Shown here: piece by piece, positions 16,014 to 23,913 of the stretch
Position numbering within the stretch: the stretch's first letter is position 1
Layout: every line of letters starts with the position of its first letter
DNA from: an uncultured Collinsella sp.
GTDB lineage: Bacteria > Actinomycetota > Coriobacteriia > Coriobacteriales > Coriobacteriaceae
Reading direction: 5' to 3'
DNA length: 33,513 nucleotides
NCBI GenBank assembly: GCA_905210085.1
Contig: CAJLVJ010000018.1
Coordinates: forward strand, 1-33,513
Made by a program: the position numbers and the translations under genes
The notes under the pieces: model-generated
Seen by the model: only the letters and a program-made list of their open reading frames with translations
Databases searched by the model: none
What the model was told of the DNA's origin: nothing

Positions 16014-16826
16014 CTATTCGGTGAGCTCGGGGCCCTCGCCGGGCACATATGCCTCGGCGCCCTCGACGCGGTTGATTTGAATAGTTCCAAAGATCTCGTC
16101 CTGGCTCAGGGTGAGCGAGCCGCGCTTGGCGAGCTCGAGCATGGCCAGGAAAGTGACGACGAGTTGCTCAGTGGTGGCCTCGCCGTCCAACAGCTCGCGG
16201 AAGGTGCAGGTTTGGTGCGCCATGGTAAAGCGGTCGACCGAGGCCACCGTCAGGTCGAGCGGCACGCGATGCGGTGCCACGTGCTCGGCCTCCAGCAGGA
16301 AGGTCTGGCGCTTGCCGTCCAGGTCGGCGCAAATGACGGCGAGGCCGCGCAGGGTAATGCCGGCCAGGTAGTCGGGCATAAGGCCCAAAAACTCGGGGTC
16401 GGGGCCGGCCACGCGCGGATGCATGCGGCTTTCGGCCTGCATGCGCGCGCCAAGGGCCGCAGCCGCACCCTTAAACTGCTTGTAGGCAATCAGGCGCTGG
16501 ATCAAGACCTCGCGCAGGGCATCGCCGTCGAGCGCGCTGAGTTCCTCGAGGTCTTCGTCGAACTCGTCATCGTCGTCATCGGCTTTGCGCGGTGTCTCCT
16601 GAGGTACCAGCGAGGCGGCCTTAATGTCCAAAAGGGTTGCAGCGACCAGCAAAAAGTCACTCGCCACATCTAGGTCCAGTGCCTCAATACGCTCGACCTC
16701 GGCAAGGTATTGCTCGGCCACCTCACTGATCGAGATGGCGCCGATATCTACTTTTTGGCGGGTTACCAGCTGCAGCAGCAGGTCGAACGGTCCGCTGTAG
16801 ACCTGCGTCGACACGCGATACGACAT
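16014..16826 (-). CDS. scpA: Segregation and condensation protein A
   Basis: This 270-residue kleisin bridges the SMC heads. The N-terminal helices carry YSGPFDLLLQLV, ISEVAEQYLAEVE and DLDVASDFLLVAATLLDIKAA, all typical of ScpA. An acidic linker (KADDDDDEFDEDLEEL) follows. The C-terminal winged helix shows VVTFLAMLELAKRGSLTLSQ. It is the first of the tight scpA-scpB-rluB-cmk series; an 84-base gap separates it from the protease gene upstream. Confidence 0.95.
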   Translation of the reverse strand: MSYRVSTQVYSGPFDLLLQLVTRQKVDIGAISISEVAEQYLAEVERIEALDLDVASDFLLVAATLLDIKAASLVPQETPRKADDDDDEFDEDLEELSALDGDALREVLIQRLIAYKQFKGAAAALGARMQAESRMHPRVAGPDPEFLGLMPDYLAGITLRGLAVICADLDGKRQTFLLEAEHVAPHRVPLDLTVASVDRFTMAHQTCTFRELLDGEATTEQLVVTFLAMLELAKRGSLTLSQDEIFGTIQINRVEGAEAYVPGEGPELTE

Positions 16827-16910
16827 CTTCGACCTCCTTTGACGGCGCCTTCGCGGCGCGGTTTGGGTGCACGTTGCGACCGTTTTGCGCGGTCGACCTG
16901 TAAGTTTACC

Positions 16911-17594
16911 CTAGATGCCGGCGATTGCGAAGTTGAGCAGCCACTCGGCCAGCGGATACACGGTAACGTCGAAATAGCGGCCGATCACGTCGAGTCCGGT
17001 CCACATGGGCAGTAGATACAGCACGATGATAAGGATAGGCATGGCGTATTGCTGCAGGCGGTAGTAGCTGGCGAGCGCCTTGCCTTTAAGGAACGGGACG
17101 ATGATCGACGAGCCGTCAAGCGGCGGAATCGGGATGAGGTTAAAGAACGCGAGCGACAGGTTGACCACGATAAAGGTGGCGCCGAAGTTCATGATTTGGG
17201 ACGCAACGGCAAAGGACATGCTGGTGTAGAGGTTGCCGTATGTCGTGTGCATGAGAGCGGCCGCAAGGCATGCCAGCGCGATGTTCGATGCGGGGCCGGC
17301 TGCGCTCACCAGGACCTCGTCGCGCTTGGGGTGCTTGAGGTTGTTGAGGTAGACCGGCACGGGCTTGGCAAAGGCGAACACCGGGCCACCGGCGGCAAGC
17401 ATCAGCAGCGGCAAGATGACGGTGCCAAACGGGTCGATATGGTTGAGTGGGTTGAGCGAAACGCGGCCACGCGAACGGGCCGTCTTATCGCCGAGCGCCC
17501 AGGCCGCTGCGGCATGCGCGCTCTCGTGGATGACGATGCCCACGATAACGGCGACAGCGCTGGCGAGCAGGTTCATGAGGTAGCTGCTGGACAT
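16911..17594 (-). CDS. Site-2-type (M50/S2P) membrane metalloprotease
   Basis: This 227-residue polytopic protein has about six hydrophobic helices. The zinc-binding HESAH lies near residue 23 in VIHESAHAAAAWALGD, and a second active-site block NLIPIPPLDGS lies near residue 152. SAAGPASNIALA is also typical. It belongs to the short M50 group without a PDZ domain. Members cleave substrates in the membrane, but the target here is unknown. It precedes scpAB, as in several Gram-positive genomes. Confidence 0.9.
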   Translation of the reverse strand: MSSSYLMNLLASAVAVIVGIVIHESAHAAAAWALGDKTARSRGRVSLNPLNHIDPFGTVILPLLMLAAGGPVFAFAKPVPVYLNNLKHPKRDEVLVSAAGPASNIALACLAAALMHTTYGNLYTSMSFAVASQIMNFGATFIVVNLSLAFFNLIPIPPLDGSSIIVPFLKGKALASYYRLQQYAMPILIIVLYLLPMWTGLDVIGRYFDVTVYPLAEWLLNFAIAGI

Positions 17595-17603
17595 GGCGAA
17601 CCC

Positions 17604-17900
17604 CTAGCGGACGCGACGCGAGGCGCGCGTGAGCAGGTAGTCGGCCGCAAACAGGATGACGGCCACGATGGCATAATCCAGGCGGAACACACCGCCGAAG
17701 GGCGATGTGATGACGCCATAGCCGGCGATGGCGCTCGGCAGCGCGCGCGAAAGCTCGACAACAAAGCCCACGATCTGCAGCTTGGCGGTGAGGCCGCTAA
17801 AGCACAGCAGCACGGTCATCGCACTCATAAAGATGCCGCAGATGCGACAGGCGATGGCGATGATGCTCATCGCCACGGCGGCGGCCTTACGAGAGTTCAC
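17604..17900 (-). CDS. Small membrane protein of unknown function
   Basis: This 98-residue protein has three predicted hydrophobic helices (about 8-35, 43-60, 75-92) and ends with a basic ASRRVR tail. I do not recognise a family. GTG 17900 is chosen as start because GAGGAG lies 8-10 bases upstream and the longer frame reads out-of-frame ABC-F sequence. The start overlaps the end of the ABC-F gene by 14 bases, and the stop is nine bases before the protease gene. It is therefore embedded in the operon. Confidence 0.7.
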   Translation of the reverse strand: MNSRKAAAVAMSIIAIACRICGIFMSAMTVLLCFSGLTAKLQIVGFVVELSRALPSAIAGYGVITSPFGGVFRLDYAIVAVILFAADYLLTRASRRVR

Positions 17901-19920
17901 GCGCGGTCTCCTCTTCGATCTGGGTGGAAAGCTCCAGCCATTCGTCCTCGAGCTTGGGCAGCTCTTGCTTAAGCCCGTTATATTCCCCCAGCGCGGCGTT
18001 GAACTTGTCCTGATCGGCATAAAGCTCTTCGCTTGCCATCAATTCCATAAGCTCGTCATAGCGGGCGCGCTTTTTGTCGAGCTCTGTCTCGATCTTCTTG
18101 AGCTGGTTGCGCACGCCCTTGAGCTTTTTGTTGAGCGCGGCGCGGGCCTGGGCCTCGGCGCGTTTTTGCTCCTTGGTCTTTTTGCCCTCGGATGGCTTGG
18201 GAGCCGCAGCGGGGCTGTTGGCCTGAGCGGCGTTGTCTTTGGTGGACTTGGCCGCGGCAGGTGCGCTCTCCGTGGACGCCTCGGCGGCGGCGCGGGCTGC
18301 GAGGTCCTCGCGCTTGTAGAGGTAGTAGTCGTAGTCGCCGTCGTAGACCGTGACCTTGCCGTCGCGGATGTCGATGATGCGGTTGGCCACGGCGCGCACC
18401 AGATGCTCGTCGTGGCTAATCAACACGATGGTACCGGGGAAGTTTTGCAGGGCGTTCTCGAGCATGTCCACCGAGTCGATGTCCAGGTGGTTGGTGGGCT
18501 CGTCCAGGCACAGGAGCGCCTCGGGAGCAACGAGCATCTTGGCGAGCGCCAGGCGCGCCTTTTCGCCGCCGGAGAGGACGCGGACCTGCTTCTCGATGGA
18601 ATCGTTGTCGCTAAACAGGAAGGCGCCCAGCAGGCTGCGCTGCTGCGGCACGGTCCACTTGGGCGTGACGGTGTCGATTTCTTGCAGGACGGTATTGGAC
18701 TCGGTCATGCCCTCGAGTGCGTGCTGGGCGTAGTAGGCCACGCCCACGTTGGTGCCCAGGTCCCGGGTGCCGGTGGTGGGCGGCTCCAGGCCGGCGAGGA
18801 TCTTCATGAGGGTGGACTTGCCGGCGCCGTTGGGACCGACGAGCGCCACGTGCTCGCCGCGGTAGAGCTTGAGGTCGATTTCGCTGTAGATATGCTTGTC
18901 GCCGTAGGACTTGGATACACCCTCGAGGCCCACAACCATGTCGCCCGAGCGCGGCGGGTCGGGGAACTTAAAGTCGATGTGCTTGTGGCCCTCGGGCAGG
19001 ATGACGAGCTCCTTTTTGATTTGCTCGATCTTGCGGATGCGCTCCTGCGCCTGGGCGGCCTTGGTGGGCTTGTAGCGGAACTTGTCGACGAAGACCTGCA
19101 TATGGGCGATATCGCGCTCCTGGGCAGCACGCTTGGCGCGCATCTGTTCCAAATTGTCCTCGCGCTGCTTGAGGTAGCTGCTGTAGTTGCCGGTGTAGGT
19201 GGTCACGCGGCGGTTTTCGAGCGCGGCGACGTGGTCGACGCAGGCGTCCATGAAGGCGCGGTCATGGCTAACGATGAGTACGGCGCCGTCGTAGTTGGCG
19301 ATAAAACCGCGCAGCCATTGGACACTTTCGAGGTCCAGGTGGTTGGTGGGCTCGTCCAGAAGCAGCAGGTCGGGGTGGCGCAGGAAGAGCTTAGCCAGCG
19401 CGATACGCATCTGCCAGCCGCCCGAGAACTCGGAGCACGGGCGCTCAAAGTCGGTGACTTTAAAGCCGAGGCCGGACAGGATCTTGCGTGCGTTGCTCTC
19501 GAGCTCGTAGCCGCCCAGGTGCTCAAAGCGGTCTTGGACCTGGCCGTACTCGTTAAGGAGTGCGTCGACGTCCTTGCCCTGTTCGGAGAGCTCGGTGATC
19601 TGGGCCTGCAGCTCGTTGGCGCGCTCGCCCATGCGGCGGATTTCCTTGGCCGCCGCCATGACCTCGGCAAGGATGGTGGTGTCCTTTTGCTCCAGGTTGG
19701 TTTCCTGTTCGAGATAGCCCACCTGGCAGTCTTTGGAGTACTGGACCTGGCCGGCGTCGGGGCTGTCGATGCCCATGATGATCTTGAGCATGGTGGTTTT
19801 GCCGGCGCCGTTGGGTCCTACAAGCGCAAAGCGCTCGCCGGGGTTGATCTGGAAGGACGCGCCGCTAAAGAGGACGCGCGCGCCGAAGCTTTTTTCGATC
19901 TTGTCGACCAGGAGGATCAT
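17887..19920 (-). CDS. ABC-F family ATPase (translation factor type)
   Basis: This 677-residue soluble protein has two ABC domains and no membrane segments. Domain 1 has GPNGAGKTT (about 35-43), a signature SEFSGGWQMR and LLLLDEPTNHLDLES. A charged linker follows (about 240-330). Domain 2 has GPNGAGKST, VLSGGEKARLALA and LCLDEPTNHLDIDS. An Ala/Pro/Lys-rich segment and a C-terminal coiled coil (about 595-670) follow, as in Uup-like members. ABC-F proteins act on the ribosome. The C-terminal coiled coil favours a housekeeping Uup-like role over antibiotic resistance, but this is not certain. Confidence 0.92.
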   Translation of the reverse strand: MILLVDKIEKSFGARVLFSGASFQINPGERFALVGPNGAGKTTMLKIIMGIDSPDAGQVQYSKDCQVGYLEQETNLEQKDTTILAEVMAAAKEIRRMGERANELQAQITELSEQGKDVDALLNEYGQVQDRFEHLGGYELESNARKILSGLGFKVTDFERPCSEFSGGWQMRIALAKLFLRHPDLLLLDEPTNHLDLESVQWLRGFIANYDGAVLIVSHDRAFMDACVDHVAALENRRVTTYTGNYSSYLKQREDNLEQMRAKRAAQERDIAHMQVFVDKFRYKPTKAAQAQERIRKIEQIKKELVILPEGHKHIDFKFPDPPRSGDMVVGLEGVSKSYGDKHIYSEIDLKLYRGEHVALVGPNGAGKSTLMKILAGLEPPTTGTRDLGTNVGVAYYAQHALEGMTESNTVLQEIDTVTPKWTVPQQRSLLGAFLFSDNDSIEKQVRVLSGGEKARLALAKMLVAPEALLCLDEPTNHLDIDSVDMLENALQNFPGTIVLISHDEHLVRAVANRIIDIRDGKVTVYDGDYDYYLYKREDLAARAAAEASTESAPAAAKSTKDNAAQANSPAAAPKPSEGKKTKEQKRAEAQARAALNKKLKGVRNQLKKIETELDKKRARYDELMELMASEELYADQDKFNAALGEYNGLKQELPKLEDEWLELSTQIEEETARELS

Positions 19921-19951
19921 GGTGCCGCCTTTGACCTTGTGTGCCTATATG

Positions 19952-19979
19952 AAAAAAGGCCCCAACTTGCGTTGGAGCC
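19952..19979 (-). terminator. Terminator after tRNA-Ala
   Basis: On the minus strand, GGCTCCAAC and GTTGGGGCC pair around GCAA and are followed by TTTTTTC. It lies 17 bases past the tRNA and before the ABC-F start. Confidence 0.85.
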
Positions 19980-19995
19980 TCATTCAATGCTCGGG

Positions 19996-20068
19996 TGGAG
20001 ACGAGGGGGATCGAACCCCTGACCTCTTGACTGCCAGTCAAGCGCTCTCCCAGCTGAGCTACGCCCCC
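19996..20068 (-). tRNA. tRNA-Ala (anticodon GGC)
   Basis: The minus strand folds as GGGGGCG paired with CGTCTCC, a D arm with AGCTCAGCTGGGAGAGC, and anticodon stem CTTGA/TCAAG with loop CTGGCAG. The anticodon is GGC. The T arm is AGGGGTTCGATCCCCC. The discriminator is A. The CCA end is not encoded (the next bases are CCC). Confidence 0.93.
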
Positions 20069-20080
20069 GTGCGAAAAAGT

Positions 20081-20109
20081 ACTATACGGGAACTCCCCCG
20101 GCGATGCAA
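20081..20109 (-). promoter_or_regulatory. Putative promoter of tRNA-Ala
   Basis: On the minus strand TTGCAT (20104-20109) and TATAGT (20081-20086) are 17 bases apart. The -10 box is 12 bases from the tRNA 5' end. Confidence 0.6.
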
Positions 20110-20194
20110 GGACAATTTTGGAAAAACTTTCCTGGGGCCGCGGCGCGGATGCGGGACGGACTCGAGAGCGATGGGCCCGCGATGCCCGACTAAG

Positions 20195-20241
20195 CCCGCG
20201 GGGCGCGCCCCGCGGGAGGGCGGCGCTGCCGCCGCCCTCCC
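20195..20241. repeat. Back-to-back GC-only palindrome and hairpin
   Basis: Bases 20195-20216 form a perfect 22-bp GC palindrome with CCCGCG at the left end and CGCGGG at the right. Bases 20214-20225 and 20230-20241 form a perfect 12-bp stem with a CTGC loop. Together with the inverted repeat at 20276-20437, they fill a gene-free stretch. Confidence 0.7.
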
Positions 20242-20275
20242 ATCAGGCTCCACCCCGGCCGCCCCCGGGGCCTCC

Positions 20276-20437
20276 CGCCACGAAACCGGCCCATCTACTA
20301 CGTTTGGCCGGCATCCCCCGACCATGGCGCCTCGGGCAAAAATAAAACCGCAGGTAGACGGCCTGCGGTTTTCGCGAAATACGGGGTATGGTCGAGGGGT
20401 CGGGCTTAAACGTAGTAGATGGGCCGGTTTCGTGGCG
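20276..20437. repeat. Perfect 30-bp inverted repeat enclosing a 102-bp core (MITE- or REP-like element)
   Basis: The left arm (20276-20305, beginning CGCCACGAAACCGGCCC) is the exact reverse complement of the right arm (20408-20437). The core holds a terminator-like hairpin (20344-20372) and a second weak inverted match (CCCCGACCAT against ATGGTCGAGGGG). No coding frame is convincing. The symmetry and position between convergent ends of features suggest a non-autonomous mobile or REP-like repeat. No other copy is present in this window. Confidence 0.7.
20344..20372 (-). terminator. Terminator of the DUF559-like gene
   Basis: AAAACCGCAGG and CCTGCGGTTTT pair around TAGACGG. On the minus strand TTTTATTTTT follows the stem. 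It is about 120 bases past the stop of the upstream gene and lies within the 30-bp inverted repeat. Confidence 0.75.
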
Positions 20438-20490
20438 GCGGCATCGCAGGCAGCCGACCGAGGGCGCCCGGAAGTGAGCAAGGCATCCGT

Positions 20491-21648
20491 CTAACGACCG
20501 ATTTCCAACCAGTTGCACAGTACGTTCGCTCGTAATTCCATTTCCGTCGTCTTTTGCGCCTTAGTTTTACACCTATAGCGCAAATCCAAGCGCGAGCAAA
20601 GACTTCGCACGATCGCATCAAGCTGCTCGGCATCGTTAAGCATTTCGTGCGTAACCAGTAAGACCTCGTACCCCATACTTTGCAGCGCCGTCATGCGTTT
20701 GGCATCGTGGTCGAGCACGGCGCCTGATCCGTGGATAACCTCTCCCTGAATCTCCACGATGCCTGCTTTCATTATGGTTGGATTTACGATCACGATATCC
20801 CCGTAGCAGACTTTTTGCCCTGCAATGCTCTGCGCCGACGCGGTAAGCGGCGTAAGGTCGTTAACATAAACGTTTCGAAAGCCGGCACCGCCGCGAGAGC
20901 GAGGAAGCGATAGCAATAAAATTCCTGCAACTTCAAGCGGAGAAGCTGCTATACCTGTCACCAGCTGCGCGGCGTTGTAAAACTTCGTACCCCACTTTCG
21001 TCTTTTCATCTTACTGGCATACTCATGAAGCTCGTGTAATTCGATGAGCGGCTTCCTCATCCAGAGCGAAGTGCCCTTTAGCCTTGTGACCTCCTTCGTT
21101 TTCTTTTGTCCGTTGGGCCCCTTCGTATTTACCTGTTCTTTGACTTTTATGCGTGCATAAACGCGTTTCCATTGTGGTTCGTCTTGGCTTTCATCGAGGT
21201 CAAAGATGGATTCGGTGGTTGCATTCTCGGTGGCGTCATTGGCTGTGTCTAGTTCCGCCTCTGCTGCTGCGGTGGGCTCAAAGACTGAGAACCATCCGCA
21301 AAATTCGTACATGGCAAGGACAAGATCGGTTGGAGATACAAAGCGCGCCATGGTAAATAGCGTCGCAAGTGGATTGGTAACCCTAAAGCTCATCGCGGTT
21401 TCCAGCGTGCTATCCACCCCCGAAGCATCATCACAGTGGATTGTTCTCCGTAATCCCGAATGGTAGTTAACGCCACCGGGCACTGTTGTGGTAATAATCG
21501 GGGTCTTGAGGATATCGGTTACGAAAGGGGCTTGGGCTAGGGCTCGCCAGCCGTCTTCTGGGCTTGGCAGTCGCGGGTAGAGGTTGCGCACTTGGGGCGG
21601 GCAGCGCCAGTAGCGGAATGCGGTGTTTGCGCAGACGATCTCGTCCAT
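20491..21648 (-). CDS. Protein with C-terminal DUF559/Vsr-like nuclease fold
   Basis: This 385-residue protein has an N-terminus (MDEIVCANTAFRYWRCPPQV...) of a type I recall from Collinsella proteins, without a known function. The C-terminal region (about 285-365) reads IVEIQGEVIHGSGAVLDHDA, then KRMTALQSMGYEVLLVTHEML. This resembles the EIDG...D..R...L...G..V...T pattern of DUF559/Vsr-type PD-(D/E)XK folds. A charged insert (about 120-190) and a positively charged middle may bind nucleic acid. The ribosome site GGGGAGG precedes ATG 21648. Activity is not certain because the acidic catalytic set is only partly matched (EIQ in place of EID). It stands alone between tRNA-Ala and tRNA-Val. Confidence 0.65.
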   Translation of the reverse strand: MDEIVCANTAFRYWRCPPQVRNLYPRLPSPEDGWRALAQAPFVTDILKTPIITTTVPGGVNYHSGLRRTIHCDDASGVDSTLETAMSFRVTNPLATLFTMARFVSPTDLVLAMYEFCGWFSVFEPTAAAEAELDTANDATENATTESIFDLDESQDEPQWKRVYARIKVKEQVNTKGPNGQKKTKEVTRLKGTSLWMRKPLIELHELHEYASKMKRRKWGTKFYNAAQLVTGIAASPLEVAGILLLSLPRSRGGAGFRNVYVNDLTPLTASAQSIAGQKVCYGDIVIVNPTIMKAGIVEIQGEVIHGSGAVLDHDAKRMTALQSMGYEVLLVTHEMLNDAEQLDAIVRSLCSRLDLRYRCKTKAQKTTEMELRANVLCNWLEIGR

Positions 21649-21991
21649 ATGGGCCTCCCCTAGCTTTGGCTGCGTGCCGTTATGTTTGCAGGTAGACCGA
21701 TTATCAATGGCGGCATCATGCCGGTAAGTACCGGAAGCTGACCAAATGCCGACAAATAGCTTGACGTATTTCGCCTAAAGATCGCCGTGTGGCACAAATC
21801 TGCTGGCAGGCGTTCTGGGGCCGTGGTCCCTATCTCCACATTTGTACGTGAATCCCATGGCAAATTCAATGAAAGAGCGCATGAGCTTTATGCAAAACGC
21901 GCGATGACGTCAGTTCAGGAGAGATCAGCTAGAAACGCGTTTAAAAATTTCGATTCGATTTTGGTGTCAGATTTGGTGTCAAGCTTGGTGT
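21649..21991. other. Gene-free stretch between the DUF559-like gene and tRNA-Val
   Basis: No frame here has both a ribosome site and recognisable similarity. A short plus-strand frame (to 22017) ends in VSDLVSSLVSKRKRPEA because of the tandem TTGGTGTCA repeats and looks fortuitous or like a remnant. Composition is more AT-rich than the core genes. Confidence 0.4.
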
Positions 21992-21996
21992 CAAAA
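21961..21996. repeat. Triple 12-bp tandem repeat TTGGTGTCA-NNN beside tRNA-Val
   Basis: TTGGTGTCA occurs three times at exactly 12-base spacing (21961, 21973, 21985), with spacers GAT, AGC and AAA. It abuts the terminator of tRNA-Val. Confidence 0.75.
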
Positions 21997-22029
21997 AGAA
22001 AAAGGCCAGAGGCTTAACACCTCTGACCT
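21992..22029 (-). terminator. Terminator after tRNA-Val
   Basis: On the minus strand GGTCAGAGG and CCTCTGGCC pair around TGTTAAG and are followed by TTTTTCTTTTT. It is about ten bases past the tRNA CCA end. Confidence 0.88.
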
Positions 22030-22039
22030 GTGCTTTAGA

Positions 22040-22114
22040 TGGTGGGCGATACAAGATTCGAACTTGTGACCCCATCCGTGTGAAGGATATGCTCTACCCC
22101 TGAGCCAATCGCCC
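22040..22114 (-). tRNA. tRNA-Val (anticodon CAC)
   Basis: The minus strand shows acceptor GGGCGAT paired with ATCGCCC, D arm GGCTCAGGGGTAGAGC, anticodon stem TATCC/GGATG with loop TTCACAC (anticodon CAC), and T arm CAAGTTCGAATCTTG. The 3' CCA is encoded. Confidence 0.94.
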
Positions 22115-22134
22115 GTCGCCTTTCGACAAAAGAG

Positions 22135-22164
22135 ATACTAACATAGCCGTGCGTGGTTTACCAA
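22135..22164 (-). promoter_or_regulatory. Putative promoter of tRNA-Val
   Basis: On the minus strand TTGGTA (22159-22164) and TAGTAT (22135-22140) are 18 bases apart. The -10 box is about 20 bases upstream of the tRNA. Confidence 0.5.
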
Positions 22165-22637
22165 GAACTTTTTGCCCTCGATTTTAAATTCGTGAGAGCA
22201 AACCGCACTGTTTCAACCCAGTCAACCAACAAAACCGCAGCTTAACCACCCTTTATCGTTTAATCCACGAGGTCTCGGGACGGCAGATAAGTCGCGCGTT
22301 GTTGTAGGCCAGGTCAGCGCCCGTGGGTTCTCGTAGCGACGCGGCACGCGAAAGACGACAAATGTCGCATCGATATGCGTAATCTCAGGCATATTTCGCC
22401 AACTGACTGATGGGAGACAATCGACGCACGTTGATTAGTCCCTATTGGAAGGCAATTTCGCAAGTCCGGGGAAAAATGAAGATCTACCAATCGGACCCCA
22501 GTTTTGTACTTTTGCGAACTGCGGTTTTGTTGGTAAATAGCGGGTTGTGGTCGACGGATTCTGTTTTCCCCGCACTTCCGAAAAGTTGGCGTATCGGCAG
22601 CGATATACGGAACCAAAACTCAAGCGCAAGATAAATT
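22165..22637. other. Gene-free stretch between the tRNA-Val promoter and the Fic gene
   Basis: Overlapping short frames exist on both strands, but none has a good start or family similarity. The 15-base sequence CCAACAAAACCGCAG at 22226-22240 recurs inverted at 22519-22533. A TACCAA...TTGGTA pair (about 22486 and 22530) brackets part of it. It may hold remnants of dispersed repeats. Confidence 0.4.
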
Positions 22638-23135
22638 CTAAGGCCTCATAGGCTTGCTGTTCCTTCGCAACTCGCTTGCGAGCTCTTCGCGCGTGCGTTT
22701 CCCGGAGACCAGGTCCTGAATCCATTCATAGTAGGGGTTATCTTCAGGAGTTGGGTTATCGGAAAAGTCCACCAATACGTTTCTCAAGCTAATAATGACA
22801 AAGGCAATAACTAGGCTAGTCCTCTTGTTTCCATCCTCAAAGATGTGGTCCTTTGCCATGTGTTCCGCAATATAGCTTGCCTGGTCGAAGATGTCCGAAA
22901 ACCTATCAATCGGGGACTGCCCAAAGATAGCGCAAAATGCGTTTGATAGAACAGATTCAATTCGACCATGAATTAGGGCGGCTCTATCGCCCGTCATACA
23001 GGTTGTGTAGCATTTTCCAGATGCAAGCAAGCATTCGTGCGCATACATTACAGAAGGGGCAAGAGCCCCTATCGCTTCCTCATCATCAAATACAAGGGGA
23101 TCGATAGGGGCCGATTGCCCCATTATGAGAGACAT
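22638..23135 (-). CDS. Fic/Doc-family toxin
   Basis: This 165-residue protein has the Doc-type active-site motif HIFEDGNKR at residues 97-105 (HxFxDxNKR; the same spacing as Doc HIFNDANKR) within a helical fold. ESVLSNAFCAIFGQ and ASYIAEHMAKD upstream fit the Fic helical core. Fic/Doc proteins transfer phosphate or AMP to targets; Doc phosphorylates EF-Tu. The gene starts in a one-base TAATG overlap with the Panacea-domain gene, as expected of a coupled antitoxin-toxin pair. ATG 23135 or ATG 23123 are possible starts. The chemistry and target cannot be told from sequence. Confidence 0.87.
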   Translation of the reverse strand: MSLIMGQSAPIDPLVFDDEEAIGALAPSVMYAHECLLASGKCYTTCMTGDRAALIHGRIESVLSNAFCAIFGQSPIDRFSDIFDQASYIAEHMAKDHIFEDGNKRTSLVIAFVIISLRNVLVDFSDNPTPEDNPYYEWIQDLVSGKRTREELASELRRNSKPMRP

Positions 23136-23644
23136 TAGGAGTTCTCCAGCAGCCTCAGCGCATTGGGCATGGCTGCAATTGTTGATTGCACGGCCTGATC
23201 GATTGTTACGACGTCGTTAATGTCTAAACCATCATTAGACGCAAGAATTGCCTCCGGAGTGATGGGGTTATCCCTGTTCGGCGAATATACGCTCGCCCAT
23301 GCCCCATCTGGCTTATGCGACAAGGTGACCAAATCAAACGCAGTGAGCATCCCAAGCTTATCCATCACGGAATCAATGAGTTTTTTAGAAGTCCCGTCAA
23401 GTATCGCTAAGTCACTCGATTTGGTGATGCAGTTTCGGCCATACGAGGAGAACGTATGATAGACCACAGGTTCAACTGGACCGTACTGCCAAGCCTCAAC
23501 GATGTCATCGAAAAGCGGACGATTGTATTTGCGCAACGATTCGACTTGCGAATAATAGACGAGCTTATTCAGCTTGAGATTCGTAATCTCGAACTTGTCA
23601 CTCCAGTTATCAATGATGTAATTCGCAACGTTCAGCGCTTCCAT
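23135..23644 (-). CDS. Panacea (DUF4065/SocA-like) antitoxin
   Basis: This protein of about 169 residues begins MEALNVANYIIDNW and shows ITNLKLNKLVYYSQ, PLFDDIVEAWQYGPVEPVVYHTF and a GAWASVY segment. This is the DUF4065/Panacea pattern found in GepA- and SocA-like proteins. Panacea domains are known as promiscuous antitoxins paired with many unrelated toxins. Here the partner is the Fic/Doc protein directly downstream. ATG 23644 is preceded by GGGGAGAG. A TTG start eight codons upstream is possible but less likely. Confidence 0.85.
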   Translation of the reverse strand: MEALNVANYIIDNWSDKFEITNLKLNKLVYYSQVESLRKYNRPLFDDIVEAWQYGPVEPVVYHTFSSYGRNCITKSSDLAILDGTSKKLIDSVMDKLGMLTAFDLVTLSHKPDGAWASVYSPNRDNPITPEAILASNDGLDINDVVTIDQAVQSTIAAMPNALRLLENS

Positions 23645-23913
23645 TTTCACTCTCCCCTCAGTTGGCAAAACTTATCCTATAGACCTTAAACGGGCTGATT
23701 ATGTACCCAATTTAAAGATATGTCGAGTTGGGCCTCGATGATTTCTCTTCTAATCTACACGACAAATTTTTTCATAACGCGCGGACATGAATTCGTCGTG
23801 CGTACTTTCTCAAAAGACCGAGAGCAAAAATGGTTTAGCAGATGCTAACCGTTTGCGCTGGCTTTAAGAGTCAGCCGAAGCTCAGATTCAAATCGTTGTC
23901 AGCAAAATACTTA

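Noticed and set aside
22314..22725. Minus-strand frames of 96-100 codons between tRNA-Val and the Fic gene
   Set aside because: No recognisable domain or ribosome site; they overlap each other and the Fic 3' end.
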